A stretch of DNA of 64,000 nucleotides, from contig CP042469.1 of the NCBI GenBank assembly GCA_015243575.1, positions 2,074,929 to 2,138,928 of the forward strand, written 5' to 3'. Of the stretch, positions 54,567 through 62,731 are shown one piece after another (position 1 is the stretch's first letter; each line of letters begins with the position of its first letter). This DNA is from Clostridiales bacterium (lineage in GTDB: Bacteria > Bacillota > Clostridia > Peptostreptococcales > Anaerovoracaceae). Under the pieces are notes generated by a model. The model was not told the DNA's origin and searched no databases. It saw only the letters and a program-made list of their open reading frames with translations. Made by a program: the position numbers and the translations under genes.

Positions 54567-54755
54567 TCAGTGCTTCTGGGATTCAAGATATTTCTGCAGC
54601 TTTTGCGCTTGCTTTCCTTCTGAAAGCGAGTAGTCGCCGAAAAACTCCTGCAAATCCTTATCCTCTATCTTTGCAGAATAAGCTTTGAAATCCCGTACTC
54701 GTTCCTGCGTGTCCAGCAAAGCCTTTTTCAGATAGTCTACGGTTTGCATCTCCAT
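54567..54755 (-). CDS. small helical protein of unknown function
   Basis: 62 residues (MEMQTVDYLKKALLDTQERV onward), charged, predicted to be mostly one helix-turn-helix bundle pair with no cysteines. The ATG at 54755 follows GGAGGTG with 6 bases; an in-frame ATG five codons earlier overlaps that site. It has its own terminator. Possible relatives are small coiled proteins of Firmicutes related to spore or stress proteins, but no name can be given. Confidence 0.7.
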   Translation of the reverse strand: MEMQTVDYLKKALLDTQERVRDFKAYSAKIEDKDLQEFFGDYSLSEGKQAQKLQKYLESQKH

Positions 54756-54940
54756 TTGATTCACCTCCATCTAATCGCTAAAGGATGCTCTGGTTTCATT
54801 GTCGATCTTTGTACGTATGAAACCAACCAGTGCTTCACTATTAGTATGGACAGATTAACCGCAATCATGTGCTGCACATTTTATCGATGGACTTGATTTT
54901 CTTGATTTTTGCTCATGCACAGGGGTTCTATTGTTTTTAC

Positions 54941-55879
54941 TTATATATAATTCTTCTTTTTTATTTTATCAATCAAATCTTCGTAGGGCTTACCTAACCT
55001 TTCACGCTTCACATAATTCTCAAGGAGAACCATTGTAAATTGGAACTTGGTCCGATACTCTTCATGCATATCGGTATAGTCAGAATCAAGGATACGTTCT
55101 AAAATTGTGAATCCGTTGTCATCCTTAATTGATAAATCTGGTTTGTACTTTAAAAGGACATCCGCACAATCCCATCTCAAATAATCCACTGCCTGCATTA
55201 GCGGGGTAATCCCATTTGTCTTAAGGTCTACATCTGCTCCCGCATACAGTAACATGTCAGCTACCTGAGGTGATCCAGTAGTTACATTCCCCTGAAGCAA
55301 ACTAGTCTCATTATAAGGAATATAGTTTGGATCTGCGCCTTTACTTAATATATCATGGATACCCTGAATAGATTCGGTGTATTCTTCCACATTACCCTGC
55401 CAGTATGCCACATTCGACCCCGTCACTGCATTATATAGCTGTCCATTTAAGGTAAAAATTTGTACAAAGCGAAGTTTACTATCCCATTGTACCTCAGCCC
55501 CGCTATTTTCGGCTATAAATCTAACCGGAACCACTGTATGTCCATTAATAATTGCTGGTGCGATCAACAGTGCTTTCTCCTGGTTATTCACCTTTGCAAT
55601 TTTACTCGCTATCGTTAGCTGAATGTTAAGTCCTTCCTTCTCCGCAACAATAGTTTTCGTCTGATTATCCCATTTCACGTTTAACCCAAGTCTTTCAAAA
55701 ATGGGGCGAAACTCAACCAAAGTGTTCCCATTTTCCATCTGCGGCTCAAGAGATAAATTGACAAAATCATAATCAACAAGGACACGAATCGGTTTAGATT
55801 CTTCTGCAGATGACTGAAAGGTCATCACAATTAGAAACAAAAGGACCAAGAAAAATATATAAGTACTTTTTTTACGCAT
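54941..55879 (-). CDS. secreted protein: copper amine oxidase-like stalk domain plus ankyrin repeats
   Basis: 312 residues. Signal peptide at about residues 4-22. Residues 28-145 are a copper-amine-oxidase N-terminal-like domain (LVEFRPIFERLGLNVKWDNQ, then VVPVRFIAENSGAEVQWDSK), a wall-associated domain common in Clostridia. Residues 170-275 hold ankyrin-like repeats (NGITPLMQAVDYLRWDCADV and DNGFTILERIL). The ATG at 55879 follows GGAGAGGG. A secreted ankyrin protein in a free-living bacterium is uncommon. No partner gene is adjacent. Confidence 0.8.
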   Translation of the reverse strand: MRKKSTYIFFLVLLFLIVMTFQSSAEESKPIRVLVDYDFVNLSLEPQMENGNTLVEFRPIFERLGLNVKWDNQTKTIVAEKEGLNIQLTIASKIAKVNNQEKALLIAPAIINGHTVVPVRFIAENSGAEVQWDSKLRFVQIFTLNGQLYNAVTGSNVAYWQGNVEEYTESIQGIHDILSKGADPNYIPYNETSLLQGNVTTGSPQVADMLLYAGADVDLKTNGITPLMQAVDYLRWDCADVLLKYKPDLSIKDDNGFTILERILDSDYTDMHEEYRTKFQFTMVLLENYVKRERLGKPYEDLIDKIKKKNYI

Positions 55880-55972
55880 AGGAACCGCCCTCTCCTTTTC
55901 GTTCAAGTCTGTTCTTGACTTATATCGCCATCATCAATATGAGGAAGAAAAAATAGTCTGAACTTTTGTGAA

Positions 55973-56206
55973 TTAACAGATATACTTCAGCATTATTTTA
56001 ATCAATCCGTAGCCAGACAGTAGAGAGATCACTCCTCCGAAAACAATCCAGCCTGCTACAGTGTAGTTTACTTGGTAAATATCCCATCCATCTGACAAAA
56101 TCATCAGAAAAAACATTCCGATCGCATAACTTTTTAAGATACAAAGTGATCCAAGAACGAATATTGCCAATAAAAGGATACCATAGTTTTTTGTGATCGA
56201 GTTCAT
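55973..56206 (-). CDS. small two-helix membrane protein
   Basis: 77 residues with two hydrophobic segments (YGILLLAIFVLGSLCILKSY and VAGWIVFGGVISLLSGYGLI) joined by a short polar loop. The ATG at 56206 follows GGGGGTA. No match to a known family. Located between a secreted ankyrin protein gene and a possible short peptide gene, with no clear operon. Confidence 0.65.
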   Translation of the reverse strand: MNSITKNYGILLLAIFVLGSLCILKSYAIGMFFLMILSDGWDIYQVNYTVAGWIVFGGVISLLSGYGLIKIMLKYIC

Positions 56207-56346
56207 ATCAATACCCCCTAGTCTTTTACGACTATCATACCCCATTTATTTCCATATGGCAATGAAAATAGCTTTACAAGTTCTAAACAGGACAACACCT
56301 GAATAATTTATTAATAATTAAATCTCATCGGAAAGGAGGGTATAAA

Positions 56347-56424
56347 TTGAAAAAATATTTAATCCCCGTTATCATTCCGATCATACTGCTGCACGTTGAC
56401 AAAATCGTAATCGTATTCAGCTAA
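56347..56424 (+). CDS. possible 25-residue hydrophobic peptide with TTG start
   Basis: MKKYLIPVIIPIILLHVDKI followed by VIVFS and TAA. A near-perfect ribosome binding site (AAAGGAGGG, 56332-56340) lies six bases before the TTG. The peptide is one hydrophobic helix with a charged start, the form of type I toxins and of small membrane regulators. A hairpin follows at 56420-56461, but its T-run is on the opposite strand. Too short to be certain; not supported by homology I can see. Confidence 0.45.
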   Translation: MKKYLIPVIIPIILLHVDKIVIVFS

Positions 56425-56461
56425 AAGAAAAGGTAATTTGCGACTAAAATCGCAATTACCT
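56420..56461 (-). terminator. hairpin with T-run on the minus strand, after the peptide
   Basis: AGGTAATTTGCGA (56431-56443) pairs with TCGCAATTACCT (56450-56461) with one bulge; on the minus strand it is followed by TTTTCTTTTAG. This would end a transcript coming from the right, antisense to the peptide's end. Confidence 0.6.
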
Positions 56462-56599
56462 CTTACATAAACCAAATTATGATTATACCCATTTAATACG
56501 ATGAACAGATTGCTTCAACAGAGCACCCATTCCCTTCTTGTACTTATTGTTATCTCCCCAAAATTATCTCAGATATGTTTTTTATCTTATATTTAACAA

Positions 56600-56631
56600 T
56601 AAAAAACCATGGAAGCGTTTTGATTCCATGG
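56600..56631 (-). terminator. terminator left of the hairpin-rich element
   Basis: CCATGGAA (56607-56614) pairs exactly with TTCCATGG (56624-56631), then TTTTTTATTG on the minus strand. It lies 10 bases after a copy of the tRNA-fMet 3' end, just as terminators follow both intact tRNA genes. Confidence 0.8.
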
Positions 56632-56640
56632 ACATTTACG

Positions 56641-56660
56641 TGGTTGCGGGAAAAGGATTT
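56641..56660 (-). pseudogene. copy of the 3' end of tRNA-fMet (relic or target duplicate)
   Basis: Twenty bases match the 3' end of the tRNA-fMet at 56955-56974 with one difference (AAAAGG for AAGAGG), including the CCA. No other part of the tRNA is present in this orientation. It forms a direct repeat, 314 bases apart, with the intact gene end. Confidence 0.7.
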
Positions 56661-56889
56661 ACACAGATGTGCCGATTTACATTCGATCTGCACATCTGCC
56701 GTCCTGAGAGACCTCTTTCAGGCCTCTTGGACCACCCCCCTAAAAACAGTCCACGACTGTTTTCTTTACGGCGGGTGCCTGTTCAGGTTACGCACCTAAC
56801 CTTATTTGTGAAACAAATATCTGGTAGGTGCCATACGGGAATCCCCCAGCTTCAGCTGGTTGGGATTCTTCCGTTCAAATCCTCTTCCC
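56648..56889. mobile_element. compact palindrome-rich element, IS200/IS605-like end structure or structured RNA
   Basis: A 242-base stretch with no coding capacity that can be drawn almost completely as helices: an outer stem of 13 bp (56648-56660 with 56877-56889, one G-U) and five inner hairpins at 56664-56698, 56707-56727, 56744-56762, 56792-56831 and 56839-56868. Inner arms are perfect or nearly so, with one case using a G-U pair. TTTAC at 56658-56662 and TTCAA at 56874-56878 resemble the target and right-end sequences of IS200/IS605 elements, whose ends also carry hairpins. It may instead be a structured RNA. No transposase or guide RNA partner is present. Confidence 0.5.
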
Positions 56890-56919
56890 ATGGTATTGAA
56901 TGAACTTAGCGGCAGAAAT

Positions 56920-56945
56920 AAAAAACGACAGAATATTATCTGTCG
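56920..56945 (-). terminator. terminator of the downstream tRNA-fMet gene
   Basis: CGACAGA (56926-56932) pairs with TCTGTCG (56939-56945), then TTTTTT on the minus strand, 10 bases after the CCA end of the tRNA. Confidence 0.85.
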
Positions 56946-56954
56946 CTAAGTTCA

Positions 56955-57030
<76 letters not shown>

Positions 57031-57080
57031 ATATTAAGTTTTCGGCAATACTGCCATCGTTCAGTTGACAATCAAGGTGT

Positions 57081-57100
57081 TGGTGCCGGAGACCGGAGTC
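57081..57100 (-). pseudogene. remnant of a tRNA-Leu gene 3' end
   Basis: TGGTGCCGGAGACCGGAGTC matches the 3' end of the intact tRNA-Leu (57290-57309) with one change. The rest of the gene is lost. Spacers on both sides also resemble each other, so this is what is left of a duplicated Leu-fMet unit. Confidence 0.75.
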
Positions 57101-57127
57101 TTAATGTTCGGTACCGACCGAGGGATA

Positions 57128-57152
57128 TTAAAAGACAGGCGTTATACCTGTC
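57128..57152 (-). terminator. hairpin after the upstream tRNA-fMet
   Basis: GACAGG (57134-57139) pairs with CCTGTC (57147-57152), then TTTTAATA on the minus strand. Located 11 bases after the CCA end of the upstream tRNA-fMet. Confidence 0.65.
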
Positions 57153-57162
57153 ATAATAAATA

Positions 57163-57238
<76 letters not shown>

Positions 57239-57289
57239 GTATTAAGTTTGCGGCAATTACCGCTTTTGTTCAATTATCAATCAGTATGT

Positions 57290-57378
57290 TGGTGCCGGAG
57301 ACCGGGGTCGAACCGGTACGATCGGTAAAGATCGCAGGATTTTAAGTCCTGTGCGTCTGCCAATTCCGCCACTCCGGC
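57290..57378 (-). tRNA. tRNA-Leu (TAA)
   Basis: 89 bases including CCA, with the long variable arm of class II tRNAs. The anticodon loop is CTTAAAA, anticodon TAA. Acceptor stem GCCGGAG pairs with CTCCGGC. Confidence 0.95.
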
Positions 57379-57383
57379 ATTGT

Positions 57384-57458
57384 TGGCTCCAAGGGTGGGG
57401 CTCGAACCCACAACCTATCGGTTAACAGCCGAGTGCTCCACCATTGAGCTACCTTGGA
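57384..57458 (-). tRNA. tRNA-Asn (GTT)
   Basis: 75 bases including CCA. Acceptor TCCAAGG pairs with CCTTGGA; the anticodon loop is CTGTTAA, anticodon GTT. First gene of the tRNA operon, five bases ahead of tRNA-Leu. Confidence 0.95.
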
Positions 57459-57490
57459 ATACCAATCCATCATCGCTGACGACAAGATTT

Positions 57491-57520
57491 ATTATATATC
57501 AGAACGAGCAGTAATGTCAA
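57491..57520 (-). promoter_or_regulatory. strong promoter of the tRNA operon
   Basis: On the minus strand TTGACA (57515-57520) and TATAAT (57491-57496) both match the consensus, 18 bases apart, about 33 bases before the tRNA-Asn 5' end. Confidence 0.8.
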
Positions 57521-57659
57521 CAACTTTTATCATTAAATTCTTAAGTTTTTGTCTTTTTTTCAAGAGGAAAGGCCCAACACCTCTGAAGGCGTTGCTGATA
57601 CTTGGTTCCTGGCCATAGACCCAATGACTCAAATGCTATCATTTTTGCTGTATCTAGTC

Positions 57660-57698
57660 AAAAAGACTGAGGAATGAGTATAAAATCGCTCCCCAGTC
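57660..57698 (-). terminator. terminator of the ior operon
   Basis: GACTGGGGA (minus) pairs with TCCTCAGTC over nine bases with one G-U (57690-57698 with 57665-57673), then TTTTTG. Confidence 0.75.
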
Positions 57699-57723
57699 CC
57701 TAAATTATTTGCAGCTTCTACAG

Positions 57724-58302
57724 TTATGCAACCTGATCGGCTCCTGCTCGGAACGCTTTGATATTAATTTCTTCAAATCCCGGTTTCACGTTGTGCCTGA
57801 TAACCTCTTCCCAATCGATACCAGGAATGTCCATTGCCTTTGTAAGCGCTCCCAGAAGGACGATGTTCATCGTCTTGGAGTTTCCCAGCTCAGAAGCGAT
57901 TTCTCCGGCCTTAAAGACCGATGCCTTTGCTTTATGTACCAGCTCTTCCACAATACCCTCTGGATATTTTGCAATACCCTGCTGCACAGGTACCGATGGA
58001 ATTTCAAAATCATTGATAACCATCTTTCCACCCTGCTTCAGGTATTCGATCCAGCGCAGCGCTTCCATTGCCTCAAAGGCTACAATAACGTCCGCTTCTC
58101 CTTTTCCTACGATGGGGGAGTATACCTTTTTGCCGAAACGAATCTGTGTACTGACATTTCCGCCTCTCTGGGACATCCCGTGAATCTCGGACATCTTTAC
58201 GTCATACCCGGCTTGTGACAGCCCTTCCGAGAGAATCTTGCTAGCCAAAATGGTTCCCTGTCCGCCAACGCCGACAAGAAGGATATTCTTTACTTCACTC
58301 AT
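57724..58302 (-). CDS. iorB: indolepyruvate:ferredoxin oxidoreductase beta subunit
   Basis: 192 residues, POR gamma-type fold with LLVGVGGQGTILASKILSEG at the start and EIHGMSQRGGNVSTQIRFG near 40. Together with the alpha subunit encoded directly upstream it oxidises aryl pyruvates made by transamination of aromatic amino acids, giving aryl acetyl-CoA and reduced ferredoxin. Its ATG overlaps the stop region of iorA, so translation is coupled. It ends the operon; a terminator follows 26 bases later. Confidence 0.93.
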   Translation of the reverse strand: MSEVKNILLVGVGGQGTILASKILSEGLSQAGYDVKMSEIHGMSQRGGNVSTQIRFGKKVYSPIVGKGEADVIVAFEAMEALRWIEYLKQGGKMVINDFEIPSVPVQQGIAKYPEGIVEELVHKAKASVFKAGEIASELGNSKTMNIVLLGALTKAMDIPGIDWEEVIRHNVKPGFEEINIKAFRAGADQVA

Positions 58303-60072
58303 TTATTTCACCTCCCGAATCGCATCGAAGGGACATACCTGCTTACAAATGCTGCAGCCAGTGCAGGAATCCGGATTGATTACGATCTGATCTCCCGAGT
58401 TAATTGCAGGGCATCCTGTTCGGACACAGGACTTACACTTTTTACATGTTTCCTGGTCGATTTCACATTTTTTTGGTGTGAGGTCAAACTCTTTTTTATC
58501 CTGCTCGCTGAATTTTTTCAGAATGCAAGGCCATTTTGCGATGATCACAGTAGGCTCATCCTTGGCAAGACCATAAGAAAGTGCATGATCCATTGCTTTC
58601 AAATCGAGGGGATTCACGGTTAGGACGTTTTCTTCCTTCATACCGATGGCTTTGCAGAGCAGAGGAATATCCACCTCTACGGCAACATCTCCCATTAAGG
58701 TGAAGCCTGTTCCCGGATTTTCCTGATGTCCTGTCATTCCCGTGATTCTGTTATCGAGAATCACAGTAACACTGTTTCCGTTGTTATAGACCACGTCCAT
58801 CAGACTATTGATTCCTGTGTGGAAGAAGGTGGAGTCACCGATAACAGAAACTACCTTCAGATCCGACCCATTCTTTTTCAGAGCCTGTGCAGCTCCATGG
58901 CCTGCACTGATGCTTCCGCCCATGCAGATACAGGTATCCATTGCTGAAAGCGGCGCTGCAGAACCAAGGGTATAACAGCCGATATCTCCTGTAATGATGA
59001 TGTTCTTTTTCTTCTTCAAGGCGTAGAAGAAGCCTCTGTGAGGACATCCGGCGCAGAGCGCAGGCGGTCTTACCACAGCTTCCTTTTCTGACTGGATCGT
59101 CTCAGTGGAGATACCGAAGATCGCTTTGCGAACGATATCCGTATTGAGTTCATCCATCTCTGGAATCAGTTCTTTCCCAATACAAGGGATGCCTGCCATC
59201 TTCAGATGGTTTTCAATATAGGGATCCATCTCCTCGATCACATAAAGCTTCTTAACCTTGCCAGCAAATTCTTTGATCTTTGCCATTGGCATAGGGAAGG
59301 TCATACCCAGCTTTAAATAAGAAACGTCCTCTCCGAAAACTTCTCTGGCATACTGATATGCCACACCGGAGCTGATGACACCGACTTCCGTGCCATTATA
59401 TTCTGCTTGATTAATCTCAGCGTTATTGGAATACTCCTCCATGCTCTTTAAACGGTCGATGAGTTTTCTTCTCAGCGCCTTTCCGTTGGCTGGAGTTGCA
59501 ACATATTTGGCAATCTTTTTTTCATAGGGGATGAGCGCAGACTCAACCCGATCCTCCAGGCTGACAAGACTCTTGCTGTGACAGACTCTTGTAGTCATTC
59601 TCAGCATAACCGGTGTGTCAAATTTTTCGCTGAGTTCAAGACCAAGCTTCATATAATCCTTGGACTCCTGGCTGTCTGAGGGCTCCAGCATGAGAACTCT
59701 TGCAGCAGTTGCATAGTTTCTGTTATCCTGTTCGTTCTGTGAGCTGTGCATTCCGGGATCGTCCGCAGAAACAAGAACACAGCCTCCCGTTACACCTGTA
59801 TAGGCAAAGGTAAACAGCGGATCCGCAGCAACATTGACACCCACATGCTTCATCGCAGCCATGGAACGCGCTCCGGCAATCGAAGCACCAATCGCTGCTT
59901 CTAAAGCAACCTTTTCGTTGGGTGCCCATTCACAGTACAAATCATTTTTATACTGTACCATATTTTCCAGAATCTCCGTGCTGGGAGTGCCCGGATAGGC
60001 AGAAGCAAAGGTTAATCCAGCTTCATAGGCTCCTCTTGCCACGGCTTCGTTTCCCGTCATCAGTCGTTTCAT
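58303..60072 (-). CDS. iorA: indolepyruvate:ferredoxin oxidoreductase alpha subunit
   Basis: 589 residues. N-terminal thiamine-enzyme pyrimidine domain (EAGLTFASAYPGTPSTEIL), a middle domain, then the diphosphate-binding part with ITGDIGCYTLG and the GDS-N thiamine pyrophosphate motif (VIGDSTFFHTGINSLMDVVY onward). The C-terminus carries two 4Fe-4S clusters (CKKCKSCVRTGCP and CTGCSICKQVCP). Oxygen-sensitive and found in anaerobes that ferment amino acids, in agreement with the rest of the window. GGAGGATATGA precedes the ATG. Confidence 0.95.
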   Translation of the reverse strand: MKRLMTGNEAVARGAYEAGLTFASAYPGTPSTEILENMVQYKNDLYCEWAPNEKVALEAAIGASIAGARSMAAMKHVGVNVAADPLFTFAYTGVTGGCVLVSADDPGMHSSQNEQDNRNYATAARVLMLEPSDSQESKDYMKLGLELSEKFDTPVMLRMTTRVCHSKSLVSLEDRVESALIPYEKKIAKYVATPANGKALRRKLIDRLKSMEEYSNNAEINQAEYNGTEVGVISSGVAYQYAREVFGEDVSYLKLGMTFPMPMAKIKEFAGKVKKLYVIEEMDPYIENHLKMAGIPCIGKELIPEMDELNTDIVRKAIFGISTETIQSEKEAVVRPPALCAGCPHRGFFYALKKKKNIIITGDIGCYTLGSAAPLSAMDTCICMGGSISAGHGAAQALKKNGSDLKVVSVIGDSTFFHTGINSLMDVVYNNGNSVTVILDNRITGMTGHQENPGTGFTLMGDVAVEVDIPLLCKAIGMKEENVLTVNPLDLKAMDHALSYGLAKDEPTVIIAKWPCILKKFSEQDKKEFDLTPKKCEIDQETCKKCKSCVRTGCPAINSGDQIVINPDSCTGCSICKQVCPFDAIREVK

Positions 60073-60107
60073 TCATATCCTCCCTTATTCACAATACTTC
60101 GGTTATC

Positions 60108-61181
60108 CTACTTATGTCCGCCAGATTTAATTAATTCGGCTTTCTTTCTGTACTTTGTCTCGTTTTCCTTATCCTTGCTTTCCGCATAGATTTCTGCCAA
60201 TTCCTCCATAGACTCAATATGGGAAGGATTCAGTGCCAGAACATTCTTAAAGTTTGTGACAGCATCCTTACGATTTCCCGTTCTCAAATACGCTACTCCA
60301 AGATAATAGGACATAGGCCACCAATCTTTAAATTTCGTATTTACAAAGGGCTCCAGGATATCAATCCCTAGTTCATATCTCCCGGCAAGTACCGCATTGC
60401 AGCCTTCTTCGATCTTTACCGGCTGCTCAAGCTGACGCATTCGTTCCATAATTTCTTTTCTATCTTTCAGATTGCCGTTTCGTTTGAGAAACTGCTCCCA
60501 GGCAAGTTTTGCTTTGATATAGAGTCCCATATTGAGATATGCATAACCAAGATAATAATAGGACTGGTTGTATCTCGGGTAAAAGTCAACCAAGAGTTCG
60601 AAATATTCAATGGATTCGGCTTTAAAACGTCCGATATACTCTGCATTATTGCTGGAAAGGTAAAGCTCTCTGCAGACTCTTGCATAGCTATACATGGCAT
60701 GAATATTGGTAGGCAAAATGCAAAGTGCTGCTCGGAAATGTATCGCAGCTGCATCTAAATCCTTCAGTTCCGCCAAGTCTCTGCCCTTTTTTACGAGCGC
60801 ATTAACAATTCGCTTTGGCGCAAATCCGGAAAGCATCTTGACATACTGTTCTGTGTATTGAAACTTGGGATCGATACCCATGATCCAGGCCAGGTTTTCC
60901 TGAAGGAACGGAATCTTGATCCCTTCTCCACCCTTAAACCCTTCCAAATCCTCTTTGCGAAGAGGAATCGGAACACCTTTCATATATTCGAGATTTGTTC
61001 GTTTGATATAATCTTCACTGAATTCATCAAAAACGAAGGTCTTCGTGTATTTCTTGAGATATTTTCCGACTCGATCCGGACGCTCCTTGATATCATACTC
61101 TTCCGGGGTTTTCTGGGGTGCTTCAATCTTGTCTTCCTTTTTCTTTAGAAATTGCATCATTTCACCTACAGGATTTCCCAT
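60108..61181 (-). CDS. tetratricopeptide-repeat protein
   Basis: 357 residues, cytosolic. The N-terminal 130 residues are charged and of no known family (PEEYDIKERPDRVGKYLKKY). From about 145 onward, several TPR-like helix pairs occur (DLAELKDLDAAAIHFRAALC, YYYLGYAYLNMGLYIKAKLA, YYLGVAYLRTGNRKDAVTNF, LNPSHIESMEELAEIYAESK). It overlaps the end of the upstream radical SAM gene by 16 bases, and iorA follows 35 bases later, so it is part of the same operon. Possibly a scaffold for the enzymes around it; the function is open. The first ATG is close to the ribosome binding site; the ATG pair at residues 8-9 is a possible alternative start. Confidence 0.75.
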   Translation of the reverse strand: MGNPVGEMMQFLKKKEDKIEAPQKTPEEYDIKERPDRVGKYLKKYTKTFVFDEFSEDYIKRTNLEYMKGVPIPLRKEDLEGFKGGEGIKIPFLQENLAWIMGIDPKFQYTEQYVKMLSGFAPKRIVNALVKKGRDLAELKDLDAAAIHFRAALCILPTNIHAMYSYARVCRELYLSSNNAEYIGRFKAESIEYFELLVDFYPRYNQSYYYLGYAYLNMGLYIKAKLAWEQFLKRNGNLKDRKEIMERMRQLEQPVKIEEGCNAVLAGRYELGIDILEPFVNTKFKDWWPMSYYLGVAYLRTGNRKDAVTNFKNVLALNPSHIESMEELAEIYAESKDKENETKYRKKAELIKSGGHK

Positions 61182-62680
61182 CCCTTTCTCTCAAATTTTT
61201 TAACCGCATCCGGATTGAGGGTCTCCTTCATATCCAGTGTGAGCAGCTCTTGCATTGTATTTTTAATATCAGGAATAAAGCGTTCTTTCCAGCCTGCATA
61301 AAGTAGAAAAATCCGGTATAGGTCTTCCTTCTTATGTGACTTGTGCTGAAAGCCTTTCAGATAATAATAATCGGCAAACTCCTCGTAAAAATCAAAGGGT
61401 GCCAGCTCTAGGCTGTCCATACAAAAGTCCAGCGTTCGGCGAAAGCCACCTCTATTATAATATAAATCCAAAAGATTCTCCATCTTCTTTAAACGAACCA
61501 AGTCCAGTGCAGTCATGTAGTTATTTGATATAATCTCGTAGGGCGCTTTGCTCCTGTAGATATAACCGTGTTCTTCTGCCTGTTCCCGGATGGGAGCTCC
61601 TTTGATCAGTTTTAGAAAACCCAGCTGCAACTGATGGGCTTTCAATTGGTACACATCATTGAAAGAACTTCGAAACGATGCATAATCCTCATAAGGAAGC
61701 CCGGCGATTAAATCTAGATGTAGATGAATATTTCCCAATGCTTTGAGACGCTTCACATTTTCAGCAAGCCTTGGAAAATTACTGTTTCTGTTACATGCTG
61801 CCAGTGTTTTTTCATGGGTTGACTGTACGCCGATTTCAAATTGGAACAATCCCGGCCTCGCCTGAGCCAGCAGCCGGATGAGTTCCTCGTCTACCAGATC
61901 CCCACAGAGTTCAAAGTGAAAATTAGTCACGCCGTTGTCGCTGAGAATCAGATATTGCAGAATCTCTGCGCACCTTCGCCTGTCCCAGTTGAAGGTTCTG
62001 TCGATGAATTTTACTTGTTTCACCTGCTTATAGATAAAATAACTCAAATCCGATCTGACTCGTTCCATAGGCAGTGTTCTTACTTTGCGCTCAATTGAGG
62101 AAAGGCAGTAGCTGCATTGAAAAGGACAGCCTCTTGAAGACTCGTAATACATGACTTTGTCGTCCTCGCAGACAAGACTTAAATATGGAAAAGGCACTGA
62201 TTCAAAAACCAGCGGCGGCGCCGGCGGATTGACAAAGATTTTTCCGTCAATGCGGTAAGTAAGACCTCTGATTCGCTCAAGTTCTGGCGTTCCAGATATC
62301 ATGCTTTCTGCGAATTCGCTAAAGGGCCCTTCTCCTTCACCGGAAATGACAAAGTCCACAAACTTATGCTGCCCCATGAAAGGAACCACATCATAACTGA
62401 CCTCAGGCCCCCCGAAAAGAATCTTTTGGTCAGGTTTGGCCTTTTTTAAAGTCTCAGCCAGATAGAGCGTCTTTTCAACATTCCAGATATAACAAGAAAA
62501 GCAGATCAGATCGTAATCTTTCCGCAGCAGCTCTGTCAATATGTAATCGTCATCATTGTTAATCGTGAATTCCTGAATATCGATATTTCGCCTGCTGCTC
62601 TCCGCACTGGCATAGAGGTACTTCAATGCCAGATTGGAGTGCACATATTTCGAATTCAGCGTGGTAAGTAATAGTTTCAT
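61166..62680 (-). CDS. B12-binding radical SAM protein (DUF4080 type)
   Basis: 504 residues. An N-terminal cobalamin-binding-type Rossmann domain (LICFSCYIWNVEKTLYLAET, ILFGGPEVSYD) is followed by the radical SAM domain with SSRGCPFQCSYCLSSIERKV near 185-205, the CxxxCxxC cluster that binds 4Fe-4S and S-adenosylmethionine. The C-terminal 130 residues match the DUF4080 region. Class B radical SAM enzymes usually methylate or rearrange unreactive carbons. The substrate is unknown. Located between a second radical SAM gene and a TPR protein gene. Confidence 0.88.
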   Translation of the reverse strand: MKLLLTTLNSKYVHSNLALKYLYASAESSRRNIDIQEFTINNDDDYILTELLRKDYDLICFSCYIWNVEKTLYLAETLKKAKPDQKILFGGPEVSYDVVPFMGQHKFVDFVISGEGEGPFSEFAESMISGTPELERIRGLTYRIDGKIFVNPPAPPLVFESVPFPYLSLVCEDDKVMYYESSRGCPFQCSYCLSSIERKVRTLPMERVRSDLSYFIYKQVKQVKFIDRTFNWDRRRCAEILQYLILSDNGVTNFHFELCGDLVDEELIRLLAQARPGLFQFEIGVQSTHEKTLAACNRNSNFPRLAENVKRLKALGNIHLHLDLIAGLPYEDYASFRSSFNDVYQLKAHQLQLGFLKLIKGAPIREQAEEHGYIYRSKAPYEIISNNYMTALDLVRLKKMENLLDLYYNRGGFRRTLDFCMDSLELAPFDFYEEFADYYYLKGFQHKSHKKEDLYRIFLLYAGWKERFIPDIKNTMQELLTLDMKETLNPDAVKKFERKGWEIL

Positions 62681-62731
62681 ATCCGGTCTCCGTAGCGGTT
62701 ATTTCACTGCATCAGGTTTACCCGGCATGCC

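Noticed and set aside
56648-56889. Element as tmRNA, RNase P RNA, 6S RNA or signal recognition particle RNA
   Set aside because: None of the conserved sequences of these RNAs was found, and no tag peptide frame is present. The multi-hairpin form does not match a 6S rod.
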